Source: Methylorubrum rhodesianum | GTDB lineage: Bacteria; Pseudomonadota; Alphaproteobacteria; Rhizobiales; Beijerinckiaceae | Assembly (NCBI RefSeq): GCF_014199985.1 | Contig: NZ_JACHOS010000009.1 | Coordinates: 124,001-188,000, forward strand | Direction of reading: 5' to 3' | Length of the DNA stretch: 64,000 nucleotides | Shown here: positions 39,456 through 47,973 of the stretch, piece by piece | Layout of the letters: every line of letters starts with the position of its first letter | Position numbering within the stretch: the first letter of the stretch is position 1 | Program-made: the position numbers and the translations under genes | Notes under the pieces: model-generated | Told to the model about the DNA's origin: nothing | What the model saw: only the letters and a program-made list of their open reading frames with translations | The model's database searches: none

Positions 39456-39743
39456 TCACTTGTCGTTCGTCGTCCCCGGTGAGGTCTCCCGCCCCGTCGT
39501 GCCGGGCCCCGAGGCGCCGTGCGTCTTCGGCTTGTCGGACAGCACGCCGGCGCCATCGCGGGTGATGCCGCCGCTGCCCGGATTCGGATCGCTGCTCCTG
39601 GCCGTGCCGGTCTGATCGTTGACGCCGGCATTGCCGAAGCTGCCGGCGCGGCCCGCGCCGCCGCCCGTCTCCTGGGCGGCAGCCGGCAGGGGTGTGAGGA
39701 TCGCGACGCCGAGCGTCACCGCGGCGAGCCATCGTCCGTTCAT
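39456..39743 (-). CDS. Small secreted Gly/Thr-rich protein (95 aa)
   Basis: ATG at 39743 has AGGAGG six bases upstream. N-terminal signal peptide MNGRWLAAVTLGVAILTPLP with AAA-Q cleavage, then a low-complexity Gly/Ser/Thr/Asp tail (GGGAGRAGSFGNAGV, SSDPNPGSGG). No family recognised. Last gene of a minus-strand run of four small proteins (40567 to 39456). Confidence 0.6.
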   Translation of the reverse strand: MNGRWLAAVTLGVAILTPLPAAAQETGGGAGRAGSFGNAGVNDQTGTARSSDPNPGSGGITRDGAGVLSDKPKTHGASGPGTTGRETSPGTTNDK

Positions 39744-39781
39744 CGCGATCCTCCTCATCTTGGCCTGACCAGGCGCGCCGG

Positions 39782-40090
39782 TCAGCGCTTGGGCGAAAAA
39801 GTCGGATCGCTGATGCGTCGCAGGTTTTCGGATGGTGTCTCCGCCTCGGTGGCCTCCACCGACTCGACACTTCCGCCCGCGATCGAGTCGCGCCGGTCGA
39901 AGCCGGAGGCGGTGCGCGCCACCTGTGCCTCCCAGCTCGGATCCTCCTGCAGGGCGCGCTGGAGGTCGGCGGGGCGGGCGACGTCGAGCGGGCTGTCCTG
40001 CCCCAAATCCTGCCCGTTGCGGTCGGCGTTGGCGTTGAAGTCACGCAGGGAATCCCGATCGGACTCGTGCTGGCCGCGGCTCTTGTCCAT
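39782..40090 (-). CDS. Small hydrophilic protein (102 aa)
   Basis: Begins MDKSRGQHESDRDSLRDFNA with AGGAG six bases before the ATG. Highly polar, no hydrophobic core, likely disordered; a possible ordered patch is RPADLQRALQEDPSWEAQVA. Not recognised. 38 bases before the secreted small protein and 66 bases after the 75-aa gene, so probably one operon. Confidence 0.55.
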   Translation of the reverse strand: MDKSRGQHESDRDSLRDFNANADRNGQDLGQDSPLDVARPADLQRALQEDPSWEAQVARTASGFDRRDSIAGGSVESVEATEAETPSENLRRISDPTFSPKR

Positions 40091-40156
40091 GGCGTATCTC
40101 CTGATGCGGAAGCGGCTCAAGCCGCTCGATGTCGGCCTCCGGCCTGGGCGCCGTCC

Positions 40157-40384
40157 TCAGTGGGAGCGGTCGGTGCGGTCGGGGGCGTGGCCCATGGTGC
40201 TGTGGCGGTGGTGCGCGTCGCGCTCGCCACCGCCTCCGGACACGCCGGATTTGGCATGGTTGGTCGGGCTTCCCGGCGCCGGACCGTGATCGGGCTCGAC
40301 GTAGGGCTTCGAACGGTCCTGATGGCTGCTGCCCGGCCCGCCGTGATGGCGGTTGGCGTTCGGGTGCTTCGAGGACGTGCTCAT
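40157..40384 (-). CDS. Small His/Gly-rich protein (75 aa)
   Basis: Starts MSTSSKHPNANRHHGGPGSS, rich in His, Ser, Gly and Pro and without hydrophobic residues; probably disordered, and may bind metal through its His residues (inference). Its ATG directly follows the TGA of the 60-aa gene (TGAATG), implying translational coupling. Confidence 0.5.
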   Translation of the reverse strand: MSTSSKHPNANRHHGGPGSSHQDRSKPYVEPDHGPAPGSPTNHAKSGVSGGGGERDAHHRHSTMGHAPDRTDRSH

Positions 40385-40567
40385 TCAGCGATCCTGCTGG
40401 TGGCCTTGATGGGTGGTGTTGACCTTCGAATTGCCAGACTGGCCGATCTTGTCCGGGTCCTTCGTCTGCGAGGAAGCCTGCCCCTGAACGGTGGCGGTCT
40501 CAGGCGCGCTTCCCGGGCCCTTGTCGGATCGGTTGGCCGGCGGAACGGGCGGGGGCTTGGTGCTCAT
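40385..40567 (-). CDS. Small hydrophilic protein (60 aa)
   Basis: MSTKPPPVPPANRSDKGPGS at the start, with GGAG before the ATG. Polar, Gln/Ser/Thr/Pro-rich, probably disordered. It shares the start MST and composition with the next gene, suggesting duplication or a common type. First gene of the four-gene run. Confidence 0.5.
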   Translation of the reverse strand: MSTKPPPVPPANRSDKGPGSAPETATVQGQASSQTKDPDKIGQSGNSKVNTTHQGHQQDR

Positions 40568-40941
40568 CGAAACTCCGGGGCTCGATTGTCGGAGGCTATG
40601 CCTGAAGAACCGGCCGATCCCCGAAGAGTTCGAACCGATCTCTAAAACTTTTCAATCGAGCTTCCGGCAAATCACCGGTCCTTGCGCTGATCCACCAGGG
40701 ACAGGCGCGGCAATTGCGATGCACCACGGCGGCGCCGGACGCGGCAATGCTTTGCGTCTCGGACGAATTTGCTTGGAAGAAGCGGCGGTCCCGGACGATC
40801 GTTACCTTCAAAACTTTCAGACCATGCGCGGCGGCGAGCCTGCTCCCACATTACCTGATCTGGCGTGAACCGCAGCCCGGCCCGGTCGGTTTCGCCACCA
40901 AGCCAGGCGACACGATCATCGGCTTGCGGATGGAGGCGAGG
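40568..40941 (+). other. Intergenic region upstream of the small-protein operon
   Basis: About 370 bases, lower in GC around 40640-40670 and 40750-40830, as expected for promoters. Short frames exist on both strands but none has protein-like character. Confidence 0.4.
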
Positions 40942-41166
40942 ATGGAAGCGGCGCGAAACGGCGAAGACCGGGCGGAGGGGCTTGCCGGCGCGAGCGTCGC
41001 CGGCCGTTCCGGTGATCCGAGCCTGAGCAGCCCCGACCATGCGGAGGCCGGCGACCGCAGCCTGACGGGCGGGATATCACCTCGGCCGGGCGCGGCGAGC
41101 GGAAAGGCCGGGGAGCGCGAGGCGGGCGGGACGGAACCGGCCGACCCGCCGTCCAGCGGCCGATGA
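40942..41166 (+). CDS. Possible small hydrophilic protein (74 aa)
   Basis: ATG with GGAGG five bases upstream; the product (MEAARNGEDRAEGLAGASVA and onward) is polar and Gly/Ala/Ser-rich, like the small proteins just upstream on the other strand. Low complexity makes a chance GC-rich frame possible. Confidence 0.3.
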   Translation: MEAARNGEDRAEGLAGASVAGRSGDPSLSSPDHAEAGDRSLTGGISPRPGAASGKAGEREAGGTEPADPPSSGR

Positions 41167-41187
41167 GGCTCTCGCTCGGCTCTTGTC

Positions 41188-42051
41188 TCAGAACGGCCGA
41201 TCCGCCGGCACGCGGGCGGCGGCGATCTCGTCCGGGCTCGGGCCGCGTAGGAGGGTGATGTCGGGCTCGCGGCGCTCTTCGATCAGGCCGAGCCGGGCGA
41301 AAGCATCGAGCCAGCCGTCCATCGGCCAGAGCCCGTGCCGGGCGCGGAAGCGGCGGGCGTTGCGGACGATGTCGGCGAAGTGCTGCAGCGGCGGATCGCA
41401 GGAGAGATGATGCTGATGGAAGGCCGGCGGTACCCCCGCCAGCAGCACCGGCACGCCGATCTCCGCGGCGCGGAAGGCGAGATCGGTGTCCTCGGCGCCG
41501 TATCCGTCGTAGCCCTCGTCGAAGCCGCCGAGCCGATCGTAGGTCGTGGCCCGCACCGCGAAGGCGAGGGACCAGAACAGGCCGGGATTCTTCGTCTCCC
41601 GCACGCCGCCGTCCGGAAAGTCGCGGGCCGGATGGAGGATGCCGGCCTGCAGGAGATCGGCCTCCCGCCAGCGGTCGCGGACGGCGCCGGCGGGCAGGTA
41701 GCGGATCGGACCGCACACGAGGCCGTCATGGGCCGCCGCTGCCGCGGCGAGCGCCGGAACGAGGCCGGCGGAGGGAATGCAATCGACGTCGAGGAAGACG
41801 AGGATGTCACCGGACGCGGCCGCCCGGCCGGCATTGCGCGCGGCGGCGAGTGGCAGGCCGGCGCTCGGGAACGCGATCCGCCGCAGCGGGAAGCACGTCT
41901 CCGGCAGCGGCTCCGGAGCGGCTCCCATCTCGACCACGACGCACTCGGTCGTGGCCTCGCCCGGGGCGGTCCCGCGGGCGAGCCCCTCGATCAGGCGCGC
42001 GAGGTGGGCATCGCGGCCCTTGTTGAGCGTGACGACGCTGGTGGTGCTCAC
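41188..42051 (-). CDS. Glycosyltransferase family 2 (galactosyltransferase-like C-terminus)
   Basis: 287 aa from a GTG start, which begins VSTTSVVTLNKGRDAHLARL as expected for the first strand. Seen: LAAARNAGRAAASGDILVFLDVDCIPSAG (DVD metal motif), NPGLFWSLAFAVRATTYDRLGGFDEGY, and GYGAEDTDLAFRAAEIG with the ED catalytic pair of the GT2/GT27C group. It precedes no other gene on its strand within 130 bases downstream. Probably belongs to the glycan group with the PIG-L gene upstream on the same strand. Confidence 0.85.
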   Translation of the reverse strand: MSTTSVVTLNKGRDAHLARLIEGLARGTAPGEATTECVVVEMGAAPEPLPETCFPLRRIAFPSAGLPLAAARNAGRAAASGDILVFLDVDCIPSAGLVPALAAAAAAHDGLVCGPIRYLPAGAVRDRWREADLLQAGILHPARDFPDGGVRETKNPGLFWSLAFAVRATTYDRLGGFDEGYDGYGAEDTDLAFRAAEIGVPVLLAGVPPAFHQHHLSCDPPLQHFADIVRNARRFRARHGLWPMDGWLDAFARLGLIEERREPDITLLRGPSPDEIAAARVPADRPF

Positions 42052-42157
42052 GGGGTTTCCAGTCCGGGCCAAGCTGTGCGGTCGCGCCCGTCCTGCCAGC
42101 CCCAACCTGAAACGCCGATGAAGAGGAGCGATCGAAGGGGAGCAGCGCAAAGAGGGT

Positions 42158-42895
42158 TCAGCGCAGGGCGATGTACCATTCGTGCGGGCCGCAGAGCCGG
42201 TCGATCATCGCCGGCTCCAACTGGAAGCCGGAGGGATCGTCCTCGATCAGGCCGGAGACCTGCGAGGCGTGCGCCTCCACCGCCCGGCGCTTGGCCGCGC
42301 GCTCGCCCTCCACGGCGAGGCGAAACCCCTCCGGAGCCGGCCCGACCTCGCGCTCCGGCGGCAGGGTCCAGCCCCAGACCGGGTAGGCATAGGCGGCGAT
42401 GCCGGGGAGCCGGGCGCGAGCGAGATCGGTGATGGCGGCGGACGCGGTGTGGTCGCAATGTGGATCGTACCGCCACGTCACGAACAGGGCGCTCGCCCCG
42501 GCCTCACGGGCGATCGCGGCGATCCGATCCGCCGCCGCCTCGGCGTCCGCGCCCTCGCTCGGAACGCCGCCGTCGGGCAGGCGCAGGAAGTGGAGATGCT
42601 CGGAGCCGAGCCCGAGTTCGGCCATGGCCTGCACGGTCTCGGCCTCGCGCAGATCCCGCAGGCGGTCGTGCGGATAGGCCTTGGAGTTCGGGTGCGAGCC
42701 GCAGCCGTTGCTGACGATGACGACGCGCACGGCGCGCCCCTCGCTCACGGCCTGCGCGATCAGCCCGCCGCAGCCGAGACTCTCGTCGTCCGGGTGCGGC
42801 GCGACCACGACGAGGCCGCCCGCGTTCGGCACCAGGGTGGCGAGAGGGGCGACGGGCAAGGCCTTCACGACCTCGAGAAAGGCGTCGGCACGCAT
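42158..42895 (-). CDS. PIG-L/LmbE-family deacetylase
   Basis: A 245-aa zinc deacetylase removing acetyl groups from N-acetylglucosaminyl conjugates. Zinc and catalytic motif PHPDDESLGCGG (about residues 33-44) and the second motif DPHCDHTAS. GSHPNSKAYPHDRLRDLREAE is typical of the bacterial subgroup that sits beside GT2 genes. AGGAGG precedes the ATG. Ten bases separate it from queC upstream, so it may be co-transcribed with the queuosine genes by position only. Confidence 0.88.
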   Translation of the reverse strand: MRADAFLEVVKALPVAPLATLVPNAGGLVVVAPHPDDESLGCGGLIAQAVSEGRAVRVVIVSNGCGSHPNSKAYPHDRLRDLREAETVQAMAELGLGSEHLHFLRLPDGGVPSEGADAEAAADRIAAIAREAGASALFVTWRYDPHCDHTASAAITDLARARLPGIAAYAYPVWGWTLPPEREVGPAPEGFRLAVEGERAAKRRAVEAHASQVSGLIEDDPSGFQLEPAMIDRLCGPHEWYIALR

Positions 42896-42905
42896 GGGAA
42901 GCCTC

Positions 42906-43634
42906 CTATTCCGCTCGCGCCGCGAGATAGCGCGAAAACCCCTTGGCGCGCAGGACGCAGGCCGGGCAGGCGCCGCAGCCGTAGCCCCAATCGTGGCGCG
43001 TACCCCGCTCGCCGAGATAGCAGGTGTGGCTCTCCTCGACGACGAGATCCACGAGGGCGCGCCCGCCGAGGCTCTCCGCGAGCGCCCAGGTCTGCGCCTT
43101 GTCGATCCACATCAGCGGCGTGTGCAGCACGAAGCGGCGCTCCATCCCGAGATTGAGCGCGACCTGCAGCGCCTTGATCGTGTCGTCGCGGCAATCCGGA
43201 TAGCCCGAGTAGTCGGTCTCGCACATGCCGCCGACGACGTGGCGCAGGCCCCGGCGGTAGGCGAGCGCGGCGGCGAAGGTGAGGAAGATGAGGTTACGGC
43301 CCGGCACGAAGGTGTTGGGCAGCCCGTCTTTGGCCAGCGCGATCGCGCTGTCGCGGGTCAGCGCCGTATCCGAGATCTCGCCGAGCGCCGCGAGGGGGAG
43401 CGTGTGATCCGGCCCAAGCCGCCCGGCCCAAACCGGATCGAGGGCGCTCAATCCCTGCCGCAACGCGGCGCGCCGGTCGAGTTCGACCCGGTGGCGCTGG
43501 CCGTAATCGAAGCCGAGCGTCTCGACATGCGGGAACCGGTGGAGCGCCCAGGCAAGGCAGGTCGCCGAATCCTGGCCGCCGGAGAACAGCACCAGGGCGC
43601 CATCTCCCTGCTCCGCTGCGCCTGTCTCCGGCAT
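42906..43634 (-). CDS. queC: 7-cyano-7-deazaguanine synthase
   Basis: A 242-aa ATP-dependent enzyme converting 7-carboxy-7-deazaguanine to preQ0, on the way to queuosine. PP-loop [14 protein letters not shown] at about residues 17-30, then [28 protein letters not shown], and the C-terminal zinc site cysteines in [21 protein letters not shown]. Start at 43634; five bases separate it from queD, so they are one operon. Confidence 0.95.
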   Translation of the reverse strand: MPETGAAEQGDGALVLFSGGQDSATCLAWALHRFPHVETLGFDYGQRHRVELDRRAALRQGLSALDPVWAGRLGPDHTLPLAALGEISDTALTRDSAIALAKDGLPNTFVPGRNLIFLTFAAALAYRRGLRHVVGGMCETDYSGYPDCRDDTIKALQVALNLGMERRFVLHTPLMWIDKAQTWALAESLGGRALVDLVVEESHTCYLGERGTRHDWGYGCGACPACVLRAKGFSRYLAARAE

Positions 43635-43639
43635 GGCCG

Positions 43640-43996
43640 TCAATCGCCCTCGTACTCGGCCCAGGAATAGGGCGTCTCGAAGATCCGCACGCTGGCGAGC
43701 CCTGGAATCAGGGGCTTGGCGCGATGCCAGATCCAGGCCGCGATGTGCTCGGCGGTCGGGTTCTCCAGCCCCTCGATCTCGTTGAGGCAATGGTGGTCGA
43801 GCCGCTCCAGGAGCGGCGCGAAGGCGCTCTCGATGTCGTAGAAATCGACCACCCAGCCCGTCGTCGGATCGACATCGCCCGCCACCGTCAGTTCCACGCG
43901 GTAGGAATGCCCGTGCATGCGGTGGCAGCGGTGGGTCTCGGGCACGTTCGGCAGGCGGTGGGCCGCCTCGAAGGTGAAGGCCTGGGTGATCTTCAT
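43640..43996 (-). CDS. queD: 6-carboxy-5,6,7,8-tetrahydropterin synthase
   Basis: A 118-aa protein of the PTPS/QueD family, making carboxy-tetrahydropterin from dihydroneopterin triphosphate. Zinc His in TFEAAHRLP and in [11 protein letters not shown]; the catalytic Cys is in [11 protein letters not shown]; the C-terminal Glu is in PTAEHIAAW. Start ATG at 43996; the longer frame upstream is not needed. First gene of the queD-queC unit. Confidence 0.94.
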   Translation of the reverse strand: MKITQAFTFEAAHRLPNVPETHRCHRMHGHSYRVELTVAGDVDPTTGWVVDFYDIESAFAPLLERLDHHCLNEIEGLENPTAEHIAAWIWHRAKPLIPGLASVRIFETPYSWAEYEGD

Positions 43997-44084
43997 CGCG
44001 TGATCTTCACGGGGTCTGGAACGGTCCCGCCGCGGAAGCCGCGGCGGGTTGACGGCGGCCGGCGGGCGCACCGAGATCGTGGAT

Positions 44085-45044
44085 ATGTCACTGCCTCCGA
44101 CGAAATGCACCCTCTATCCGGTCTTCGCCGCCGCGAGCCCGCGCGCGGTGATCTACCGGCGCGGCCCCTCGAACCAGACCTGCCTCATCGCCTGGGACCG
44201 CACGGAGGATTCGTTCGAGGTCGGGCAATGGTTCAAGGGCACGGTGAAGCCGTCCTGGGGCGGGCTGTCGCCGGACGGCGAATGGCTCGTGAGCTTTCTC
44301 GGCAAGTACAGGGGGCCGTTCGCGACCTGGACGGTGCTCTCGCGACCGCCCTTCCTCACCGCCGTCGCGCTCTGGCCGAAGGGCGACACCTGGGCCGGCG
44401 GCGGGTTCTTCCTGTCGGACGACACGCTCGTCCTGACCCATGGCGAGGGCCCCTACGACCTCGCCCCCGGCCTTCCCCCGCCGCCCGGCCTCACGGTGCT
44501 GCCGTTCACCCGCGCGAACGCGCCGGTGGTGACGGCGCGGGCGCAATCCGGCCCGGCGGCGAGCCGCTGGCGGCCGGATCCTGCCGTCGAGGGCGGCTGG
44601 ATCCTCGACGCCCCCGCGGGCGCGCCTTCGAGCCACGCCTTCATCCGGGCGGTCAGCGCGTACACGGCCGACCCGCTCCGGTCGCTGCCCGAGAGCGTGC
44701 GCCACAGCCTGTGCGCCGGCGGCCCGCCGGTGCCGCTGCAGGTCGCCGGCTGGGCCGCCTTCGACCGCAACGGCGACCTCCTGTTCTCGCAGGAAGGCGG
44801 GCTGTTCCGCCTCGACGCGGACCGGCTCGGCGGCATCGGCTCGACGGAAGAGCTCCTCGCCCGCGCCCGCTGCCTCGCCGACTTCTCCGACCTGCGCTTC
44901 CGGCCGCTCGCCGCCCCCTACGCCGCGCCGACGCCTGGGGCGGAGGACGGCTTCGCCCCGATCCTCGACCGGGTGAGCCGCGAGGACCGGCACCGGCGCC
45001 GGCAGGTCCGCAAGACCCGCGAGCGGGTCGGCCGGTCCGGCTGA
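44085..45044 (+). CDS. Conserved-looking protein of unknown function (319 aa)
   Basis: Starts MSLPPTKCTLYPVFAAASPR, divergent from queD. The sequence has repeated short strands with Trp and Gly (CLIAWDRTEDSFEVGQWFKG, SPDGEWLVSFLG, GWAAFDRNGDLLFSQEGGLF), a beta-propeller-like look, but no clear repeat register. SPDGEWL and DRNGDLLFSQEGG resemble WD/YVTN-type blades. No signal peptide. Function unknown; position between queCD and queE may be chance. Confidence 0.6.
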   Translation: MSLPPTKCTLYPVFAAASPRAVIYRRGPSNQTCLIAWDRTEDSFEVGQWFKGTVKPSWGGLSPDGEWLVSFLGKYRGPFATWTVLSRPPFLTAVALWPKGDTWAGGGFFLSDDTLVLTHGEGPYDLAPGLPPPPGLTVLPFTRANAPVVTARAQSGPAASRWRPDPAVEGGWILDAPAGAPSSHAFIRAVSAYTADPLRSLPESVRHSLCAGGPPVPLQVAGWAAFDRNGDLLFSQEGGLFRLDADRLGGIGSTEELLARARCLADFSDLRFRPLAAPYAAPTPGAEDGFAPILDRVSREDRHRRRQVRKTRERVGRSG

Positions 45045-45101
45045 CGGACGTGCCGGCTCAGCGGCGGCTCGGACGCAGCGGAGGGCAGAAGAGGCCCGGC
45101 T

Positions 45102-45290
45102 TCATGCCGACTTCGCGGGCGCGCTGCGCGATGGGGCCAGCCCTCCCAGCAGGGAAGCGAACGGCGAGTCCGGCCTCTCGACGCTGTCGAGTGTCCGCCC
45201 GATCCGCCGTCCCTGCCACCAGAACTCGGCGACGGGCAGGGCGAGAAGCGTGAGCAGGCCCCAGGTCGCAAGGTCTCGGCCGAGGATCAT
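45102..45290 (-). CDS. Small membrane protein (62 aa)
   Basis: ATG at 45290 with GAGGA seven bases upstream; MILGRDLATWGLLTLLALPV forms one hydrophobic helix, followed by a basic and Ser-rich tail (GRRIGRTLDSVERPDSPFAS). Same strand as queE, 85 bases downstream of it. Not recognised; moderate confidence because of its size. Confidence 0.45.
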   Translation of the reverse strand: MILGRDLATWGLLTLLALPVAEFWWQGRRIGRTLDSVERPDSPFASLLGGLAPSRSAPAKSA

Positions 45291-45375
45291 GCCCAAGTCC
45301 TCGGGCCGATCGTTGCCGGTGCGGCGCGCAAAGGAGATCAAGGACCGTGACGAACGCACCGCCGACACCCGTCCG

Positions 45376-46008
45376 CTACGGGATGCCGATGATCTTGTGC
45401 GTCTGCAGCGAGAGCCGCCAGCGGGCATCCGACCGGCAATAGGCCACCGCCCTCGCGGTGTTGGCGGCGGCCTCCGGCCCGTCCATCGGCTGGAGGAAGT
45501 GGTGGCGGAAGGGCAGATCGGCGAAGTGCTCGGGGGGCGCCTCCGCCTGCGGGAAGACGAGCTTCAACTCGTCGCCCGTGGTCTGGACCAGCGGATTCCC
45601 CGCCTTCGGGCTGACGCAGATCCAGTCGATGCCGGGCGGGGCGGGGAGCGTGCCGTTCGTTTCCACCGCGATCTCGAAGCCGCGGGCATGGACGGCGGCG
45701 ATCAGGGACGCGTCGAGCTGGAGCAGGGGTTCGCCCCCGGTGAACACGACGTAGCGGTTGGCCGCGCCCCCGGCCCAGGTCGCGGCGATGGCCTCCGCCA
45801 GGACTTCGGCGGACGCGAAACGTCCGCCGCCCTCGCCGTCCATGCCGACGAAATCGGTGTCGCAGAAGCGGCAGGCGGCGCCCGCCCGGTCCTCCTCGCG
45901 GCCGGACCAGAGATTGCAGCCGGAAAAGCGGCAGAACACCGCCGCGCGTCCGGCCTGGGCCCCCTCGCCCTGCAATGTGTGGAACAGTTCCTTGACCGCG
46001 TAGGACAT
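45376..46008 (-). CDS. queE: 7-carboxy-7-deazaguanine synthase (radical SAM)
   Basis: A 210-aa radical-SAM enzyme. The cluster motif is the QueE-specific CX14CX2C: Cys in SGCNLWSG, then CRFCDTDF. Further signatures are FHTLQGEGAQAGRAAVF, VVFTGGEPLLQLDASL, AVETNGTLPAP and VSPKAGN. It rearranges carboxy-tetrahydropterin to 7-carboxy-7-deazaguanine. Separate from queCD by the unknown gene on the other strand. Confidence 0.95.
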   Translation of the reverse strand: MSYAVKELFHTLQGEGAQAGRAAVFCRFSGCNLWSGREEDRAGAACRFCDTDFVGMDGEGGGRFASAEVLAEAIAATWAGGAANRYVVFTGGEPLLQLDASLIAAVHARGFEIAVETNGTLPAPPGIDWICVSPKAGNPLVQTTGDELKLVFPQAEAPPEHFADLPFRHHFLQPMDGPEAAANTARAVAYCRSDARWRLSLQTHKIIGIP

Positions 46009-46279
46009 CGTCGCGCTTTTTTGCCAGGGCTTGCCCTTACCCCCGGGAGCCTCGGAAGACCAAGCGCGGCACGATTTCCGGGAACGCAACCCGGATCGGC
46101 AGCTTAACCGTGGGCAAAACCCTTTGGTCTGCCATGCTCTCGCCACGGAGGGCACGTTGATGAACGGGTCTCCTCGATCCGACGCTTTCCGGACGCATCC
46201 CTCACGAACGTCCGGGGCCGGCAACGGAATTCCTGCTCCGCGGCGTCCCGCGCCCTCACACCCTTTCGAGATTGGCCCG

Positions 46280-47785
46280 ATGGTGAACCGTGTTTGGGGA
46301 CGGCTGATCGGCTCGCTCACCGCGCTCGGCTTGATGGTCGGGGCGGCCTCGGCGGTGACGGCGCCGATCCTCGTCGTCGACGCCGAATCCGGCAAGGTGC
46401 TCTACAGCCAGGGCGCGACCGACCCCTGGTATCCGGCCTCGATCACCAAGCTGATGACGGCCTACGTCGCCCTCGACATGGTGCGCCAGGGCAAGGTCTC
46501 CCTCGACACCCTGCTGACGATCTCGCCGGCGGCGGCGGCCGAGCCGCCCTCGAAGATGGGCTTCAAGCCCGGCACGCAGATCACCCTCGACAACGCCCTC
46601 AAGATCATCATGGTCAAGTCGGCCAACGACGTGTCCTGGGCGATCGGCGAAGGGCTCGGCGGCTCCGTCGAGGGCTTCGCCGACATGATGAACGAGACCG
46701 CGCACCGGATCGGCATGCGCGAGAGCCGCTGGTACAATCCCAACGGCCTGCCCGAACCGCGGCAATGGACGAGCGCCCGCGACATGGCGATCCTCGCCCG
46801 CGCGCTGATGCGGGACTTCCCCAATCAGCAGGGCCTGTTCTCGATCTCGGCGATCCAGTACGGCAAGGCGGTGATGGCCAACCATAACGGCCTGCTCGGA
46901 CGCTATCCCGGCGCCGACGGCATGAAGACCGGCTTCATCTGCTCGGGCGGCTTCAACGTGGTGGCGACCGCGACCCGCGGCGGCCGACGCATCATCGCCG
47001 TGGTGATGGGCCAGCCGAGCGCCCGCGAGCGCGACATCAAGGCCGCCGACCTGTTCGACTACGGCTTCGGCCAGTCGGCGGGCTGGACCGCGCCGACGCT
47101 GGAATCGCTGCCGGCCTCCAACGTCGCCGCCCCGCCGGACATGCGGCCCTACATCTGCGACAAGCGCAAGCCGATGCCGGTGGACGAGGGCCCCGGCGCC
47201 CTGACGGCGAGCGGCCCCGGTGCCAACAGCGCCGCGACGCAGCTCTTGGGCTCGATCACGCCCGACGCCTCCAACCTCGCCTTCGCCGCCCTCGGCAACG
47301 CCAATGTCCGCGGGCGCACCCTGCCGCCGCGGGCGCCGCTCCAGCCGATCCCGGTCTGGATCGGCAGCAGCCCGACCGAGGGCGCGATGGCGCTGGCCCG
47401 CGAGGAGCAGGAGGCGCAGGCCGCCAAGCAGGCGGCCAAGCAGGCGGCGCTCGAAGCGGCCCAGCGCAAGCGCGCCGAGGCCAAGGCCGCCAAGGACGCG
47501 GCCAGAGAGGCCGCCAAGCAGGCCGCTTCGGAGAAGGCCGCCAAGGCCCGCGCCGCCGCCGTGACGGCGCCGAAGGCGGCCACGAAGACCGCCGGCAAGG
47601 ACAAGGGCGTGCCGGCCGCGACCAGCGCCTACACCTCGGTCGAGGTCGCACCCAAGGCGTCGGCCAAAGAGGCCTCCAAGCCGGCCGCGAAGCCGGCTCA
47701 CAAGCCGGCCGCCAAGAAGCCCGAGGCGAAGCCCGCCGCCAAGAAGGCGGACAAGCCGACCAAGGCGAAGAACGACGAGTCGTGA
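46280..47785 (+). CDS. D-alanyl-D-alanine carboxypeptidase (S11) with Ala/Lys-rich tail
   Basis: 501 aa from the ATG at 46280, giving a signal peptide (VWGRLIGSLTALGLMVGAASA). The penicillin-binding domain (about residues 25-300) has SITK (SxxK, catalytic Ser), SAN in VKSANDVSWA, and KTG in GMKTGFICSG. It trims the terminal D-Ala of peptidoglycan stems. After a Pro/Ala linker, residues about 375-500 form an Ala/Lys-rich tail (QAAKQAALEAAQRKRAEA, PAAKPAHKPAAKKPEAKPAA) resembling histone H1, likely binding anionic cell-wall polymers or membranes. No C-terminal amphipathic anchor as in DacA. An ATG at 46160 is a less likely start. Confidence 0.9.
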   Translation: MVNRVWGRLIGSLTALGLMVGAASAVTAPILVVDAESGKVLYSQGATDPWYPASITKLMTAYVALDMVRQGKVSLDTLLTISPAAAAEPPSKMGFKPGTQITLDNALKIIMVKSANDVSWAIGEGLGGSVEGFADMMNETAHRIGMRESRWYNPNGLPEPRQWTSARDMAILARALMRDFPNQQGLFSISAIQYGKAVMANHNGLLGRYPGADGMKTGFICSGGFNVVATATRGGRRIIAVVMGQPSARERDIKAADLFDYGFGQSAGWTAPTLESLPASNVAAPPDMRPYICDKRKPMPVDEGPGALTASGPGANSAATQLLGSITPDASNLAFAALGNANVRGRTLPPRAPLQPIPVWIGSSPTEGAMALAREEQEAQAAKQAAKQAALEAAQRKRAEAKAAKDAAREAAKQAASEKAAKARAAAVTAPKAATKTAGKDKGVPAATSAYTSVEVAPKASAKEASKPAAKPAHKPAAKKPEAKPAAKKADKPTKAKNDES

Positions 47786-47973
47786 GGGGTTTTCGCGGGC
47801 ATCCGGCACCGTCATATCGGGGCCGAGACACGCTGCGACATCCGACCCCCCGCCCTTCCCGCCCGTGATCGTGCGGGGAGAGGGCTTCATGGCCTTCTGA
47901 CCGAGGCATGAAGCCGGACGCCCTCCGGGGGTGAGGCGCTCGCGGCGCATTCGACTTCGAAAGCTGTCGCGCC

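Noticed and set aside
40596..40811. Minus-strand frame of 71 codons
   Set aside because: No ribosome site, no domain and no position in an operon; it lies in the probable promoter of the small-protein operon.
46256..47950. Gly/Arg/Leu-rich frame antisense to the D,D-carboxypeptidase
   Set aside because: Low-complexity GLRGRL repeats are the mirror of the Ala/Lys tail codons, not a real protein.
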